Below, one piece after another: positions 48,250-59,072 of a DNA stretch of 64,000 nt. The notes beneath the pieces are model-generated. The model worked only from the letters and a program-made list of their open reading frames with translations, ran no database searches and was not told the DNA's origin. This DNA is from Angiostrongylus vasorum. Taxonomy: Eukaryota > Nematoda > Chromadorea > Rhabditida > Metastrongylidae. Each line of letters opens with the position of its first letter. Positions within the stretch are counted from its first letter, which is position 1. The position numbers and the translations under genes were made by a program. Location of the stretch: contig JADANN010000006.1 of the NCBI GenBank assembly GCA_018806985.1, positions 1 through 64,000 of the forward strand, given 5' to 3'.

Positions 48250-48974
48250 ATATTTGAAGGGAGAATTTACTAATAATACGCATTAATTGATATTTTTGCG
48301 ATAGATTTAGGTTTCCACGCTTATTGAACGGCATCTCCACCATTGCGCTATGCGTGCTCTTTTCAGCATGTTAATATAGTAAATTTTTCCGAGTCGTGAA
48401 AAACGAAGTTTTTGAACACTAACGAACACTAGCGTTAGAAATCTTTTAAACTATTTGAAAACAAACGAAGTTTTCGACAGTGTCAAGAAGATGGAGAAAT
48501 ACTATTGAGCAAGCCTTTCTAACTGAAAACGACTCGACGAAAGAACTGTTTTGTTATTGTGTTCTCAAAAGGAAATTAGTGCAACAACAACCGTCAGTTA
48601 GTGTTCGTAGGTATGACGACTCTACTCTTTGGTGAACGAATACAGATAGGATGTCTTTTGTTTAAACGCTTTTCAACGTCTTTTCCTATTCGATAGAAGT
48701 TAGGACGAAATGCACATGTCAGTGATACTCCGCTGTAGGTTTCTTTCCTTTTCGTTCATTTCCATGACTCGACTTCATAAATTGTGTTGATCTCGATGCT
48801 CCGATTGCCTCACCTTAAAAGTGCGTTTTTTTAACTTGTATAGTGCTCATGTACAACACGACTACAACATAACGATAATTGGCCAGTATTGGACGATGAT
48901 ATCACCTTGAGAGCCGAAACAACCCCTTCTTGTTTAATCAATACCACAAGAATTGTCTGTTTTAGCAGAGGTCC

Positions 48975-49065
48975 CAGCGTCAGAGGTTTGCAAATACCTC
49001 AGCGTACAGGTTATATTTTGCAACATACCCTGCCATTAAAAAAGAATAGGCAGTAAATAAAAAGG
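48975..49065 (+). repeat. R1 repeat, 3' end only (left arm)
   Basis: GCAAATACCTCAGCGTACAGG, CATACCCTGCCATTAAAAAAG and AATAGGCAGTAAATAAAAAGG. The CTGCC/GGCAG tail stem is intact. The right-arm copy is at 60,610-60,703. Confidence 0.7.
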
Positions 49066-49374
49066 TTACGATTGTGCTGTTCTTCCCAAATAGATATTTT
49101 GGACGAGATAATGAAGATTTTTGTGTAATATTTTGTGGATATACGGAATAATAGGAGAATAGAAGAACGAAAAATAGGTGATAACGGTCCTGAAAAACTG
49201 CCGCTCCACAGAAATCGATGCTGTAGAAGAAATCACCTGTTTATATTAACCGTGATGAAATAGGCACACTTGAAATGCTGAGTTTAAAGATTTGTTTGAT
49301 TACTGTGCACTTTGTGGAATTGATCTGACTTTTGAGCTTGATATGACAACCGCTTACTTGGTTCACGTTTTTTT

Positions 49375-51552
49375 AGACAGCAGTACCCTAACGATGGAGT
49401 TGACATAAAATTCCGCATGTTTTCGGACGGCGTTCTCAAGACCCTTAATCATTACCGCGATAGAAAGTTTATCTCTAACCTTACAGCCGCACAAAAAATG
49501 TGGCATGCGAGAAATTAGAGAATTAATAAACTCAAAAAACAATAAGATTTGAAAAGGTGGAGAGTTCGTAGTTATTTCTCGCCAGCTGGATGTTGAGATA
49601 ACAGAGGAACATCTTAGTGATGCTACCCTCTATCGCCCATCCTCTGAAAAACGAATACAAAAGTCAATACCGAAAGCTAAACAATCAATAGGTCAGTGTG
49701 GCAAGGGCTGCAGGCATAAAACCATTGGTTATTTCGCACTTTAAAATCAATAGACCAACATGTTCCGTCTTATACCTACTTATTAAAACATATAAGTTGG
49801 TATCAGCTGATGATCTTGCGTCAACCAACCGAACACCCTTCAAGGTTAGATCCATCGTCATTTGTGTAGATGGGCCAACGGATAGAATAACCTGGTTTTT
49901 AAGCCTAATACTTTACCAGCTGCTCAAACATATTCCAGCTCACCTTACGAACACCCAGATATTCCTAGAACATCTACGTAACGCGTCTCCTAGTAACGCA
50001 TACGTGATGAAGTCCTTTGACATTTCCGCCTTGTACACCAACGTTTCGAATGACTCCGCAATGCAAGCCACCCGCTAACTTCTTGTTGAACATGAAGGAG
50101 GAATACACGTGTATGCCTATTCAGCAGCTTATGGCTCTCTTAAAAGAGTGCCTAAACTGCTCGATTTTCAGATGGTCTGGGAATTATTACGCACAAATTA
50201 GAGGGCTGGCAATGGGACAGCGACTGGCGCCAAGTCTTGCCAATGCATTTATGTCTAAAATAGAAGCCCCAGTTATTGATCTCTGGCCGGCACTCTACTG
50301 TAGATGTATAGATGACTGTTTTGTCATCTTCTCTACTCAGGACGAAGTGGACAAATGCTTTGAATTGTTGAATGGGCAGTCTGAGTACATCAACATTAAC
50401 CGTGAAAAACCAAAAGAATACTGGCTTCCATTTCTTAACGTTCAGATCAACTTATCGGATAACGGTTACATGACAAAATGGTACCGAAAGCCAAGTAATA
50501 AAAACATCTTGGTTCATTACCTCTCCTCTCACCCCTCTCACACGAAAAGAGCGCTGGTAAGAAACATGTTTCGAACAGCAACCAACGTGTGCACGGGAAG
50601 ATAGCAGAGGGGAGGAGACCCGGAACTTGGCGTGGAAAATAGCCATTTCTAATGGCTACGAAACTGTAGCTCGGGACAGGTGTAGAGGAAATCCTGGGCC
50701 TCCAAACGACAACTCTAGCGATAAAATGGTCCCTGTTTATCCTACCCATCATCTCAAATGATGTAAGTGCAGCTATTAAACGCTGCTTAAGAAGGGCGGG
50801 TCTAGAGAATTCGGTAAATGTAGTTGAAATGCCGCCGAGTATTCTTAGGCGCCAGCTAGTTCGTAAACCGCCTAAATGACCGTCTATGTGCAACGCAAAA
50901 ATTGCATAGTTTGCCCTAATGGTAGAGACGGTGATTGCATGAGCTCGGGTACAGTTTATCTGATCTCCTGTAAGACGTGCGGAGACGAATACATTGGCGA
51001 AACGGGCAGACCCCTCTGCGTCCGCATAAAAGAACACCTAGTCGGCAAACGTAAACCAAATACCCCACTAGGCACGCATAGGACCCAGAGACATAGCGGG
51101 GAGGACTTTGAAGTACGTGTCACGATCCTCGCGCAGGAATCGAGAACACAAGCGCGCAAAACTCTCGAGGCGTTCTGGATTAATTCCAGAAATCCGAAAA
51201 TGAACCGCACGGAAGAATGCCTCATTATCACGCGTGATATTGGGCAGTATATAAGGCTGTTATTTTGATGGGAGGGGCATATTACGCTTCCATGCGAACT
51301 CTGTGCGGTTGGTCTTCACGCGACATACTCAGTAGAAGCCTCATAGAAAGCGGTGAGTGTGCAGAGCTGTGTTCAATGTGATTGAAATCTTGGTTCAGCG
51401 TTTTCTCTGTTTGGTTATGGAGGTGTTTGGCCGAATAGATTGCTGTCAACTTGACCTTCCAGGCTCTGAGAAAGGCGAAATCCGCCGAAACCTTATCTTG
51501 TTCGTGTTTAAAGAATAAAAATAACACCTCGTGTTTGCTCAACAAGAATACG
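49375..51552 (+). pseudogene. chimeric PLE copy spanning the inner edge of the left arm
   Basis: Plus strand. 49,382-49,690: N-terminal region, frameshifted (FFRQQYPNDGVDIKFRMF). 49,698-50,078: RT entry and motif A (SFDISALYTNV). 50,017-50,604: RT core with GLAMGQRLAPSLANAFMS and CIDDCF; the YxDD motif reads CIDD here. 50,876-51,268: linker and GIY-YIG (YLISCKTCGDEYIGETG) to a natural C-terminus ending GQYIRLLF. Up to about 50,480 the sequence follows the A type, and beyond the TGGTACCGAA at 50,479-50,488 it follows the type of the 41.9-44.7 kb copy. The hammerhead block at 51,459-51,500 is broken: CTGAGAA for CTGAGGA, and GAAACCTTATC for GAAACGTCAGC. The 3' end CTCAACAAGAATACGAAG is near 51,537-51,554. 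Confidence 0.9.
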
Positions 51553-51559
51553 AAGAAAA

Positions 51560-52880
51560 AATGTGTCATGCATTCTGTTGTTCGTGAAGAATAACGTGAA
51601 ATGACGCCGCTCTGCTTCGACGTTTCACTAAGAGCCGAAGGTGGGGTTTTTTGGAAACAGAAATTACAAACAGAGTGATTACTTTGCATTCAGTTTCCAT
51701 TTGATTAATTGCAACCGCACTATTTATGAGAACTTCAGTCCTTTTCGAGCCAATATTGATGCAATTAAATAACTAAAGTCTTCTGGATTTGCAGCACAAA
51801 TCAGTGTGACATGTTTTGTAGAGTGTCTGTAGCAGTGATATTTGATGGAATTCCTGGTGACCCGCCAATGCAGTATGTCCATTTGGTGAGGCTAGACCAC
51901 CCTCTTCCAGTACATGGGTACTTGACGACGTAGACTACGAATAATTCGGGGTTCATTCAAACGAACTTGAATGCTTTTTTCCATTTGCTGCTACATATTA
52001 TGCGCATATATACGTCTATATATATGTATGTGTATCTATATATAAAGGTTCATAGGAAAACGCTGGAAAGAAAATAGAAGATTGCTCCAATTAGTCGACC
52101 GACCAATCGAGAACAATGCAATAAGCAGAATAGCCGATAACGAGAGTCCCGGAGTGTGAACTCGAGAGCTTATAAGAGCGATTTTCAGTAGCAATGGTTA
52201 ATTATTCCCTCGTTGTTTTTTCGGAATGGTTAGCCCCAGTGGACATCGAGGAGGAACTCACAGAAACGGAGGTGGACGTTCCTATGTACTCGTGCGACAC
52301 AGAGATATCATGCCCTCGGGAAAGGCCTGGGCACTCCACTTATTCACAACGACATAGTTTCCAAGCAGAAGAGATGCGTAACATCTCATCAAATTTTCGG
52401 GTTTCCTGCTATCCGTGGAACCTTGTTTGCGGTATTCGTGGCACCGAGTCGCGTCTGATGAAGCGGAACATCGTAAAAATAAAGCGCCCTCACCGATTAT
52501 GTCCTTTTATAAAGGACAGTTCTTTGCTTATAAGCCCTCAGTTGTCATCCGTTTCTGTGAAAACAACCCATCATGCAGCGTTCGCAGTCACAGTATTTTT
52601 TAAAAAATTCCATATCTGGTATGCATTGCATACTTAAATAATTGTTCAGATTACGTTCACGAGACTTCATCATACTTTACATTTGTAAAGTTCTATAACA
52701 ACCGCAGTATATAGCGATTGCTCGTTTACCACACGAGAGGTTACATGAGAGCTCTAGTCGAGCCGACATACATGGACACCCACACTGATTGGGCCTTTGG
52801 CTGGCGCTGGTTGTTGTCGAGGATCAAGTAGACTTTGCATTCCATTTTTTATATGTGATTCTTCTGAAAATTGCCATATA
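51560..52880. other. gene-free stretch in the inverted-repeat spacer
   Basis: A 147-codon frame (52,194-52,637, +; ATG start) lies here with no recognisable domain, splice site or poly(A) signal. A short TA/TATG-rich patch is at 52,005-52,050. Otherwise unremarkable. Confidence 0.35.
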
Positions 52881-52889
52881 CTATCATAG

Positions 52890-53745
52890 AAGAACGTAAA
52901 AGCGTTTTCGTCAGCACGAGTTTGGCCATGAACATCGATTCATTCTGAACAACTAACAGCACGAATCGGACATTTACCGTTGAAGCGATGAGGATCAATA
53001 CTGGCTTTGACAATCTTCGTTGTCTGTGCATCGACATCTCGCTATGACGAAGAAGAAGTCGATGCGTTCTATATGGGTTGTAGAAGTTTTACAGTGAAGA
53101 TCATACATTCCTTAATGTTATCTTTGGAGATTTTAAGGCGAAGACTGGAGCCGGAAGAACGGTTGAAGAACGTCACATTGGGACTCATAGATTAGAATGG
53201 AACGAACAGAGTCAGCGGTTATCTGAGTTTATCATGGCCACCAAAACCATCCATGGTGACTCGTAATTCTAGAGGCCCCACCCTCATCACTGGACGTGGG
53301 AGTCGCCCAAAGGAGAGTACCATAACAAAATATACCACATCATAGTAAATAAAAGCTTTTGCTCACCGATGTCGCTGTTGTCCCAAAATTCTACACAGGA
53401 TCCGACCATCGCCTCCTTCGTGCGAGATTCCATTTCTCGCACAAAGGAGAAAAAGCTACTAAATTCAAAAAACGAAGTCCCAAAACCACCATAAACGGGA
53501 CTTATTCAATTCATTAGTCGGCTGTTGGGGAAGATACCGTTGTCGACAACATCGAGCAGGAATACGATCGGCTCATACAACATCTTCACGTTAGCACTGT
53601 GTTAGCCCAGTGTTCGAAAGTCACCAAGAGACGTCTGTCTCCTGGAACACACGAACTGATACGCCAGCGTGGAATCGCACGAGCTGCAGGCAGTCGCGGA
53701 CTAACATCCGAGCTTGCAAAACAGTACAAAAATCCATATTCCCCT
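52890..53745 (+). pseudogene. RTE-clade LINE fragment, endonuclease part, inverted relative to its neighbour
   Basis: The plus strand gives VFVSTSLAMNIDSF (52,897-52,940), EQLTARIGHLPLKR, ALTIFVVCASTSRYDEEEVD (52,998-53,060), then frameshifted pieces: GTHRLEW-like, TGSDHRLLRARFHFS (53,400-53,445), KSPKTTINGTYS (53,475-53,505), QEYDRLIQHLH (53,558-53,590) and RRLSPGTHELIRQRGIARAA (53,632-53,690). It ends SELAKQYKNPYSP near 53,745. This is the endonuclease plus the start of the RT-linker, 5'- and 3'-truncated, and full of frameshifts. It ends within 10 bp of the 3' end of the opposite-strand RTE. Confidence 0.85.
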
Positions 53746-53754
53746 TAAACGTCG

Positions 53755-56700
53755 AGTGACTCGAGGCGCCAGTAAATATTCCATTTTTCCTCGTCGAGTT
53801 AAAGGGTAGCCTAGTGGGTTCTGTTCGCTCTAGGAACACGTCCGACATCATATCTTTCTTCTAGGCTTTTCGTAAAGGACTCTCGCTATCGGGTCGGTGG
53901 TCTTCCTGCAGTGCGTGCTTCGACATCCCGAGGAATCCATTCACTAACGGCCGTTGTCCATCGGTTGTCAATCATAAGCATTACGTGTTCGGCCCATCTT
54001 ATCTTTGACTGTTTGGCGTACAGAACGACATCTTTGATTTTTGATCGATGACGCAGGTTAGAGCTTCGGATCCCTTCCCTAATATGTGAAACAGGATACT
54101 TCTAGCATCGTCCTTTCGACTGCGCGTTCGATAACGCTGAGTGATCCTTCATCCTGCTTATGCAGCGACCAGGTTTCGCACCCATACGTTAGGGCAGGAA
54201 GTACCCCTCAGTCGAATAGGTGGGCACGGAGTCGGGTGTTCTTAGTTCTCTTCACTACATCCTCCATGCTCTCGAAAGCTCCCCCAAGCCGCTCGTTTCC
54301 TTCTGCTCAGCTGTGGAGCTAAGTCGTTCATCATGTTTATTTCCCGACCTAGATAGACATAACTGGAGCATTCCGAGATATTCATTCCGTTGAGCATGAG
54401 TGGGGGCATGCGAAACCAATCCGTTCCTCATGAACATCGTATTCATGGGATTTAGTCGAAGACCAATCTTTCCACAGGCTCTATCAAAGCTGGCATGCAT
54501 ACGTTCCACTTGGCTAATGTTTGATGCTATAAGGACGATGTCATCGGCAAAGCCAAGATGGTATAACTGCCGACCATCGATTTTCACAACCGTATTACCC
54601 CATTCCAATGCTCGCATGATGTTCTGGAGAGTGGCCGTAAACAATTTTGGCAAGATGGTGTCGCCTTGCCTAACTCCTCTTTTGACATCGATGTTAATAT
54701 CGTTGTAGAATGGTTGTATCTTGGTTGGAAAAATTTTTGTAAGGCTCACGAAGAAACACCATGTACTGAGTAGCGGCTCCTTGATTATCAAGGGTTTCCA
54801 TGACTGCTTCTATCTGAATTGAGTCAAAGGCCTTCTTTAAATCCATAGAAGTGAGACAGAGCGGTTTTTTGTGCTCTCGCGATACTTCAATGAATCTCGT
54901 TATCGTGTAAATGTGGTCCATCTTACTAAATCCTTTTCGAAACCCTGCTCGCACACATGGCTGTCCTTCCTCCAGTGTTCTGTCAGTCCTGTTTAGGACG
55001 ACTCGAGTGAAAAGTTTGTAGACGACAGACAGCAAACACATTGGACGATAGTTGCCGATATCGGGTAGGTCACCCTTCTTGCACCATAACACGGTCTTAC
55101 TGGTCTTCCACTTCCACCTTGTAAAGAGCCGAGCCAGTGTGTCTACCTAGACTGTTTGAAGGTTTTTCAGGTGTTCTGATCTTCTCCTGTCCGCACCTGG
55201 TGCTGTTCGGTTTTTCACCGACGAAATGGCATAAAGGATTTTAGAAGGGAAAACCGGTGGTACAACATACCTATCCTCCTTTATTTCATAGGTCGGAAGG
55301 TGGACGTGGTTATTGAAGAGATCTGAGCAGTATTTATAAACGATTTTCTTCATTGCCTTTCTGAACACTGTAACTATTCCGTCTGGGCGTTGGAGTGCAA
55401 TCATGTTGTTCTTGCAAGTGGCGAAGCTTAGGTGGACTTTGCGAATGCTTTTCCTAGCCTCTGCAGCTTCGACCATTACTGCTGCTCTACTCTCTTTAAG
55501 ATCTTCTTTTATCGTCTCTCCGTATTGTTTTGCAAGTTCGGACGATAGTTCGCGGTTGCCTGCAGCTCGTGCGATTCCACGCTGGGGGTGTCAGTTCGTG
55601 TGTTTCTGATATCTCTTGGTGACTTTCGAACTCTGGGTTTACATAGTGCTAACGTGAAGGTGCTGTATGAAGCGATCGTATTTCTCGTCCATGTTATCGA
55701 CAACGAGCATCTTCCCAAAAGCCGACTAATGGATTCAATAAGACCCAGTTTATGGTGGTTCTGGGAACTCGGTTTTTGAATTTAGCGGCTTGTTCTCCTT
55801 TCCGAGAGAAATGGAATTTTGCGCGAAGGAGGCTATGGTCGGATCCCCCTGTTGAATTTTGGGACAACAGCGACATCGGTTAGGAAAACCTTCTATTTAC
55901 TATGATGTGGTCTATTTCTGTTATGGTACTCTCCACTGGGAGACTCCAACGTCGTGCGTTGAGGGCGGAGCTTTTGGAATTGTGAGTTACCACGGGACTT
56001 GTCTTGGTCGCCATGATAAACTCAGACAGCCGCTCACCCTGTTCGTTGCATTCTAATCCGTGGGTCCCTAATGTGACGTTCGTCAGCCGTTCTTCTTGGT
56101 CCAATCTTAACGTTGAAATCTCCAATGATGACCTTGAAGAATGTGTGGTCTTCTCTGTAGAACTTCTCCAAGTTCATATAGAATGCTTCAACTTCTTCTT
56201 CGTCATAGTTTGATGTTGGCGCGTAAACGACGAAGGTTGTCAAAGCTGGTATTGGTCCACATCTTTTTAATCGTAAACGTCACATTCGGGCTGTTAGTTG
56301 TTCGAATGGATCAATGTTCGTGGACAAACTCGTGTTGACGAAACGCCGACGCCGCCGACTCCTCTGTTGTCCCATGTTCCGAAGAATAGTTCTTCTCCGG
56401 TGTCATAGACATTGTTGAAAGGTCTCGTCTCGGCCAGGCCGATGACGTTATACCTTGTCCTTCTTGCTTGCATGAGTAAGTCTTCTATTGATTACTCGGA
56501 TACTAGTGTACGTGCATTGTAGGTACAGATCGCCACCTTAGTTCTTCGTGATCCAGGCAGCTTCCATTGGCCCTGAGATTTTAGCAGCCTCTCCTTACTC
56601 ACCCCTAGCCAACGCTGCTGTATTGGGAGCTCTTTGCGGTTCAAGGGAATGAGGCCCGTTTCTTTTACTCTTTTTAGCTTTTTGATACCCACGTATAGCT

Positions 56701-57110
56701 TGCTGGGCTCTGAACGTGGGGGCTGCGTATACTGACGGGTAGCTTGCCAGGCTCTCCCAGAGTGGACACGGAGCTTATTTGTTGGAGGCGACTCCCAACC
56801 GCCTCCCCATATACTCCCCGGCACTTGATTGCAGGCATTTGGCCGAATTGACTCGTAGAATACAATCCGCATAAACTAGGAACGCATCCACACACATACA
56901 TACAGACACATGAATACGCCTCGCAGATACAGAAAGTATGTGCCAAATCGGCGCAGCAGAAACAGCGAGTCCATCCCTTGATCCACCTGCTTCTCAGGGA
57001 AGCAAAGGTCGCTTTTCGTCCGCGGTTAACCCCCCTATCCGCCACCTGGGACGCGCCAAGTAGCCTCACGACTAGCTGCTCGAGATCCCTCATATGAGGG
57101 AGATCCGTGG
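53755..57110 (-). pseudogene. nearly full-length RTE-clade LINE, inactivated
   Basis: Minus strand, about 3.3 kb, the usual RTE length. 5' region 57,093-56,500. Endonuclease start KLPGSRRTKVAICTYNARTL (56,565-56,506), interrupted by a TAA at 56,492. FVVYAPTSNYDEEEVEAFY and the catalytic-region VIIGDFNVKIG (56,231-56,100). EIDHIIVN then a frameshift near 55,840. VKNRTAPGADRRRSEHLKNL (55,215-55,160). A short internal deletion at 55,147-55,110 has lost about ten codons. GNYRPMCLLSVVYKLFTRVV (55,065-55,005). KAFDS motif A. KRGVRQGDTILPKLFTATLQ. Catalytic FADD at 54,551-54,540. C-terminal block RPPTR ... EEKWNIYWRLESLDV to 53,755. Several stops and frameshifts. RTE elements mobilise by target-primed reverse transcription with these two domains; this copy cannot do so. 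Confidence 0.92.
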
Positions 57111-57119
57111 ATACAGATA

Positions 57120-57940
57120 CCCATAAATATGTATATATTAATTACAAATAATTTGGCATCGATGGGTATTTATATGGACAATATCAAAATAACGATATTT
57201 TTGTAGTAATGTTGAATTTAAAACAGAAAAGTTCTGCCCTGACCTCTTCCGTTCCGCAGTCCTCTTCTCGGACACTAAAATCCCCCGCTTTAAAAACACC
57301 ACCTGGAATTCTTTCCTCTGGGGTTCGATTTGCAATAGGAAATATGAAGAAAGGCACGCCAATAGATCCCATAAAAATCACCGTCAGCATTCTTTGAGCT
57401 GGAGGCCCCAATCTACATGTACTTATTGCAACCCACATTAAACCTTCGTTAAAAAAGGCAAAAATCCCAGAATAGTGGATGACAGCGCGCCCTCTCATCC
57501 TGCTTGAAAAATGTGGCCGAAGGAGTCTTTCGCAAGTATCGTTCGATATGCTTGTTTATTGCAATTTATAAGCTCAGGACGTAGATTATTGTGTCGCGTA
57601 TATCAAGGACACTGGATGAGGCATAACCACATGGGCAAGCAAGAATTCGGCAAGGATTTTGCTGCACAAACCACCTCCATACCGTGCCTAGGGTAGGAGA
57701 AGTTTGTCAGGAATGTCATTTGCTCCGAATCCTGATTTTTTTTTGAGCATGAAAGGGCATTCGGCAGAATCGAAACGGGAAGCAATCTTGTGAGAGCTCG
57801 CTAACAAAAAGACAGAAAACCTCCTGCACAAGAACTCTCTCCGACTGTTATCAGGACTCCACTACTAAAATAGAGTTTGTCCAATCAGTTAGAAATCGTC
57901 GTTCATTTTACTCGCAACTGATGCTGCTATATATCGTGGG
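57120..57940. other. gene-free stretch in the spacer
   Basis: Open frames of 60-105 codons on both strands overlap each other and lack splice or domain support. AT-rich. Confidence 0.35.
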
Positions 57941-58033
57941 ATACTCAGTCCATTCACCATTCAAGCGGTGCTGCACTCAAGAAGACTCGACTCTGTACGA
58001 CTACAAAGACCAACAACACGAATACGCAAATCA

Positions 58034-58116
58034 TCGGCTCTAAAAAAGACGATTATATCGAAACATTAGGCTAATAAGGGTTATATAACAATCTCGTGTA
58101 AGTTTGACAATCTGAA
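58034..58116 (+). mobile_element. PLE 3'-end relic with decayed hammerhead-like block
   Basis: CGGCTCTAAAAAAGACG, ATATCGAAACATTAGGCT, then ATAACAATCTCGTGTAAGTTTGACAATC match in order the PLE 3' end (GGCTCTGAGGAAGGCG, CCGAAACGTCAGCTTG, ATAACACCTCGTGTTTGCTCAACAAG). The core bases are lost (CTAAAAA). Confidence 0.45.
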
Positions 58117-58139
58117 CTAATGCAAATTTAAGTCGGAGT

Positions 58140-58870
58140 TAAGTGAAAGTCGGTTTAGTGAAGCTTCAGAAGACATTTTGCGGTTTGGTCGATGTCTCGG
58201 TATAGCACTAAGAAGCTGGGATAGCATGATATCTATGATCTATAAGACCTTACGCGTTTACGCTTTTGTGCTGGTAATGGTGTTCAACAACCGATAATGG
58301 ATCGGTATAGGCAAAACCTGCAGCTGCAGATTCTTATGTGTCTCAATAAGCAAGTGTAGAACGATACATGCCAAAAAGTTATCTCAAGACGGAAAACATT
58401 TGTTGGTTTTAAACGTGTTGTGGTTGTCACTATGTGCTTAATGCTTGATATTGATTATTTTTACATCTTTCAAGATGCACGTTCTAAGAAGCTATTCTAA
58501 AGACGTCTCTCCGTTATTGTGACATCCAATCGAATAGGAATTCGCAAATTTTGCTGCTAGTTGCTGTATTCGCACTATATTGCTTAAGAGCTTATGAACG
58601 TACGTACCTTTCTTGAACAACAATATAGTTTCTGTCTAAGATTCTTGTTGAAGATAATATGGCGATATCTAGTATTTATCATTGAGAACTTCGCGTTTTG
58701 AGTTGAGAATTAAGAACAGATGGAAGCTTACGTCAATAGCGTCGTTTGTTACCCTTTTTCTAAATAACTTTTTTGGAAAAATGTTAATTGTCCAAAGGGT
58801 CTGAAATTTGTTAGCTACTTTAGTACAGCAGCCCATTGTTGTATTCACTGGACCCGTAGACCCGTACACT
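58140..58870 (-). pseudogene. old PLE copy, N-terminal region to RT entry
   Basis: Minus strand. INIFPKKLFRKRVTNDAIDV then SFHLF (58,790-58,720) matches PFPQPFFRQQEPNNEVDVKFRMF of the best copy. After frameshifts, RIPIRLDVTITERRL (58,545-58,500) matches VVIPHQLDVEITKKHL. CIVLHLLIETHK (58,362-58,327) matches CPVLYMLIKTHK, and TRKVL.IIDIMLSQLLSAIP (about 58,240-58,180) matches the DRITW..LLF.QLLKHIPAH block. It is clearly homologous but older than the other copies. Confidence 0.65.
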
Positions 58871-58984
58871 AACAGTGTGAGCTCTCACCAAGCAAGCAAA
58901 AACTTCTGTCGAAAATCGCTCAGAGAGCGCCCCTTTATCCTGGAGAGCTCTTGGGTGAATAGGGTACTAATAAAAGGCCCGCCC

Positions 58985-59072
58985 ATAGGAGCTGCCTAAG
59001 AAAAGGTGGTCTTGAAAATTATATAACGATTGTTGACCTCCAGCCCAACACCATTCGCCGTCAACTTTTAGT
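58985..59072 (+). pseudogene. PLE linker fragment at the edge of the right arm
   Basis: The plus strand reads LRKGGLENYITIVDLQ and NTIRRQLL, matching LRRAGLENSVNVVEMPPSNL and RRQLVR of other copies. It stops at the AACTTTTAG near 59,063-59,071, where an oppositely oriented PLE begins. Confidence 0.65.

Larger units (their letters stand above)
47950..49370. other. spacer between head-to-head PLE copies in the left arm
   Basis: About 1.4 kb between the truncated 5' ends of the two PLE copies. It holds a small open frame at 48,055-48,249 and an R1 tail at 48,975-49,065. Otherwise it is AT-rich unique sequence repeated only in the right arm. Confidence 0.6.
45674..50595 (+). repeat. left arm of a large near-identical inverted repeat
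   Basis: This segment is the reverse complement of 59,081-64,000. Anchor pairs keep an almost constant coordinate sum: 45,674 with 64,000; 48,055 with 61,620; 49,698 with 59,980; 50,595 with 59,081 (sums 109,674-109,678). So over 4.9 kb there are only a handful of net indel bases. Differences I saw are mainly single-base homopolymer changes (near 45,934, 45,991, 46,920, 48,220) and a few substitutions (near 47,967, 48,071, 48,646). Contents: a GC-richer unknown segment, an A-type PLE (-), a small open frame, an R1 tail and a chimeric PLE (+). Confidence 0.95.

Noticed and set aside
52194..52637. 147-codon plus-strand frame in the spacer
   Set aside because: No domain, splice or poly(A) evidence; left as unassigned sequence.
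52890..57110. Twin-priming 5' inversion as the origin of the inverted RTE pieces
   Set aside because: In twin priming the inverted segment lies upstream of the 3' segment; here it lies beyond the 3' end.
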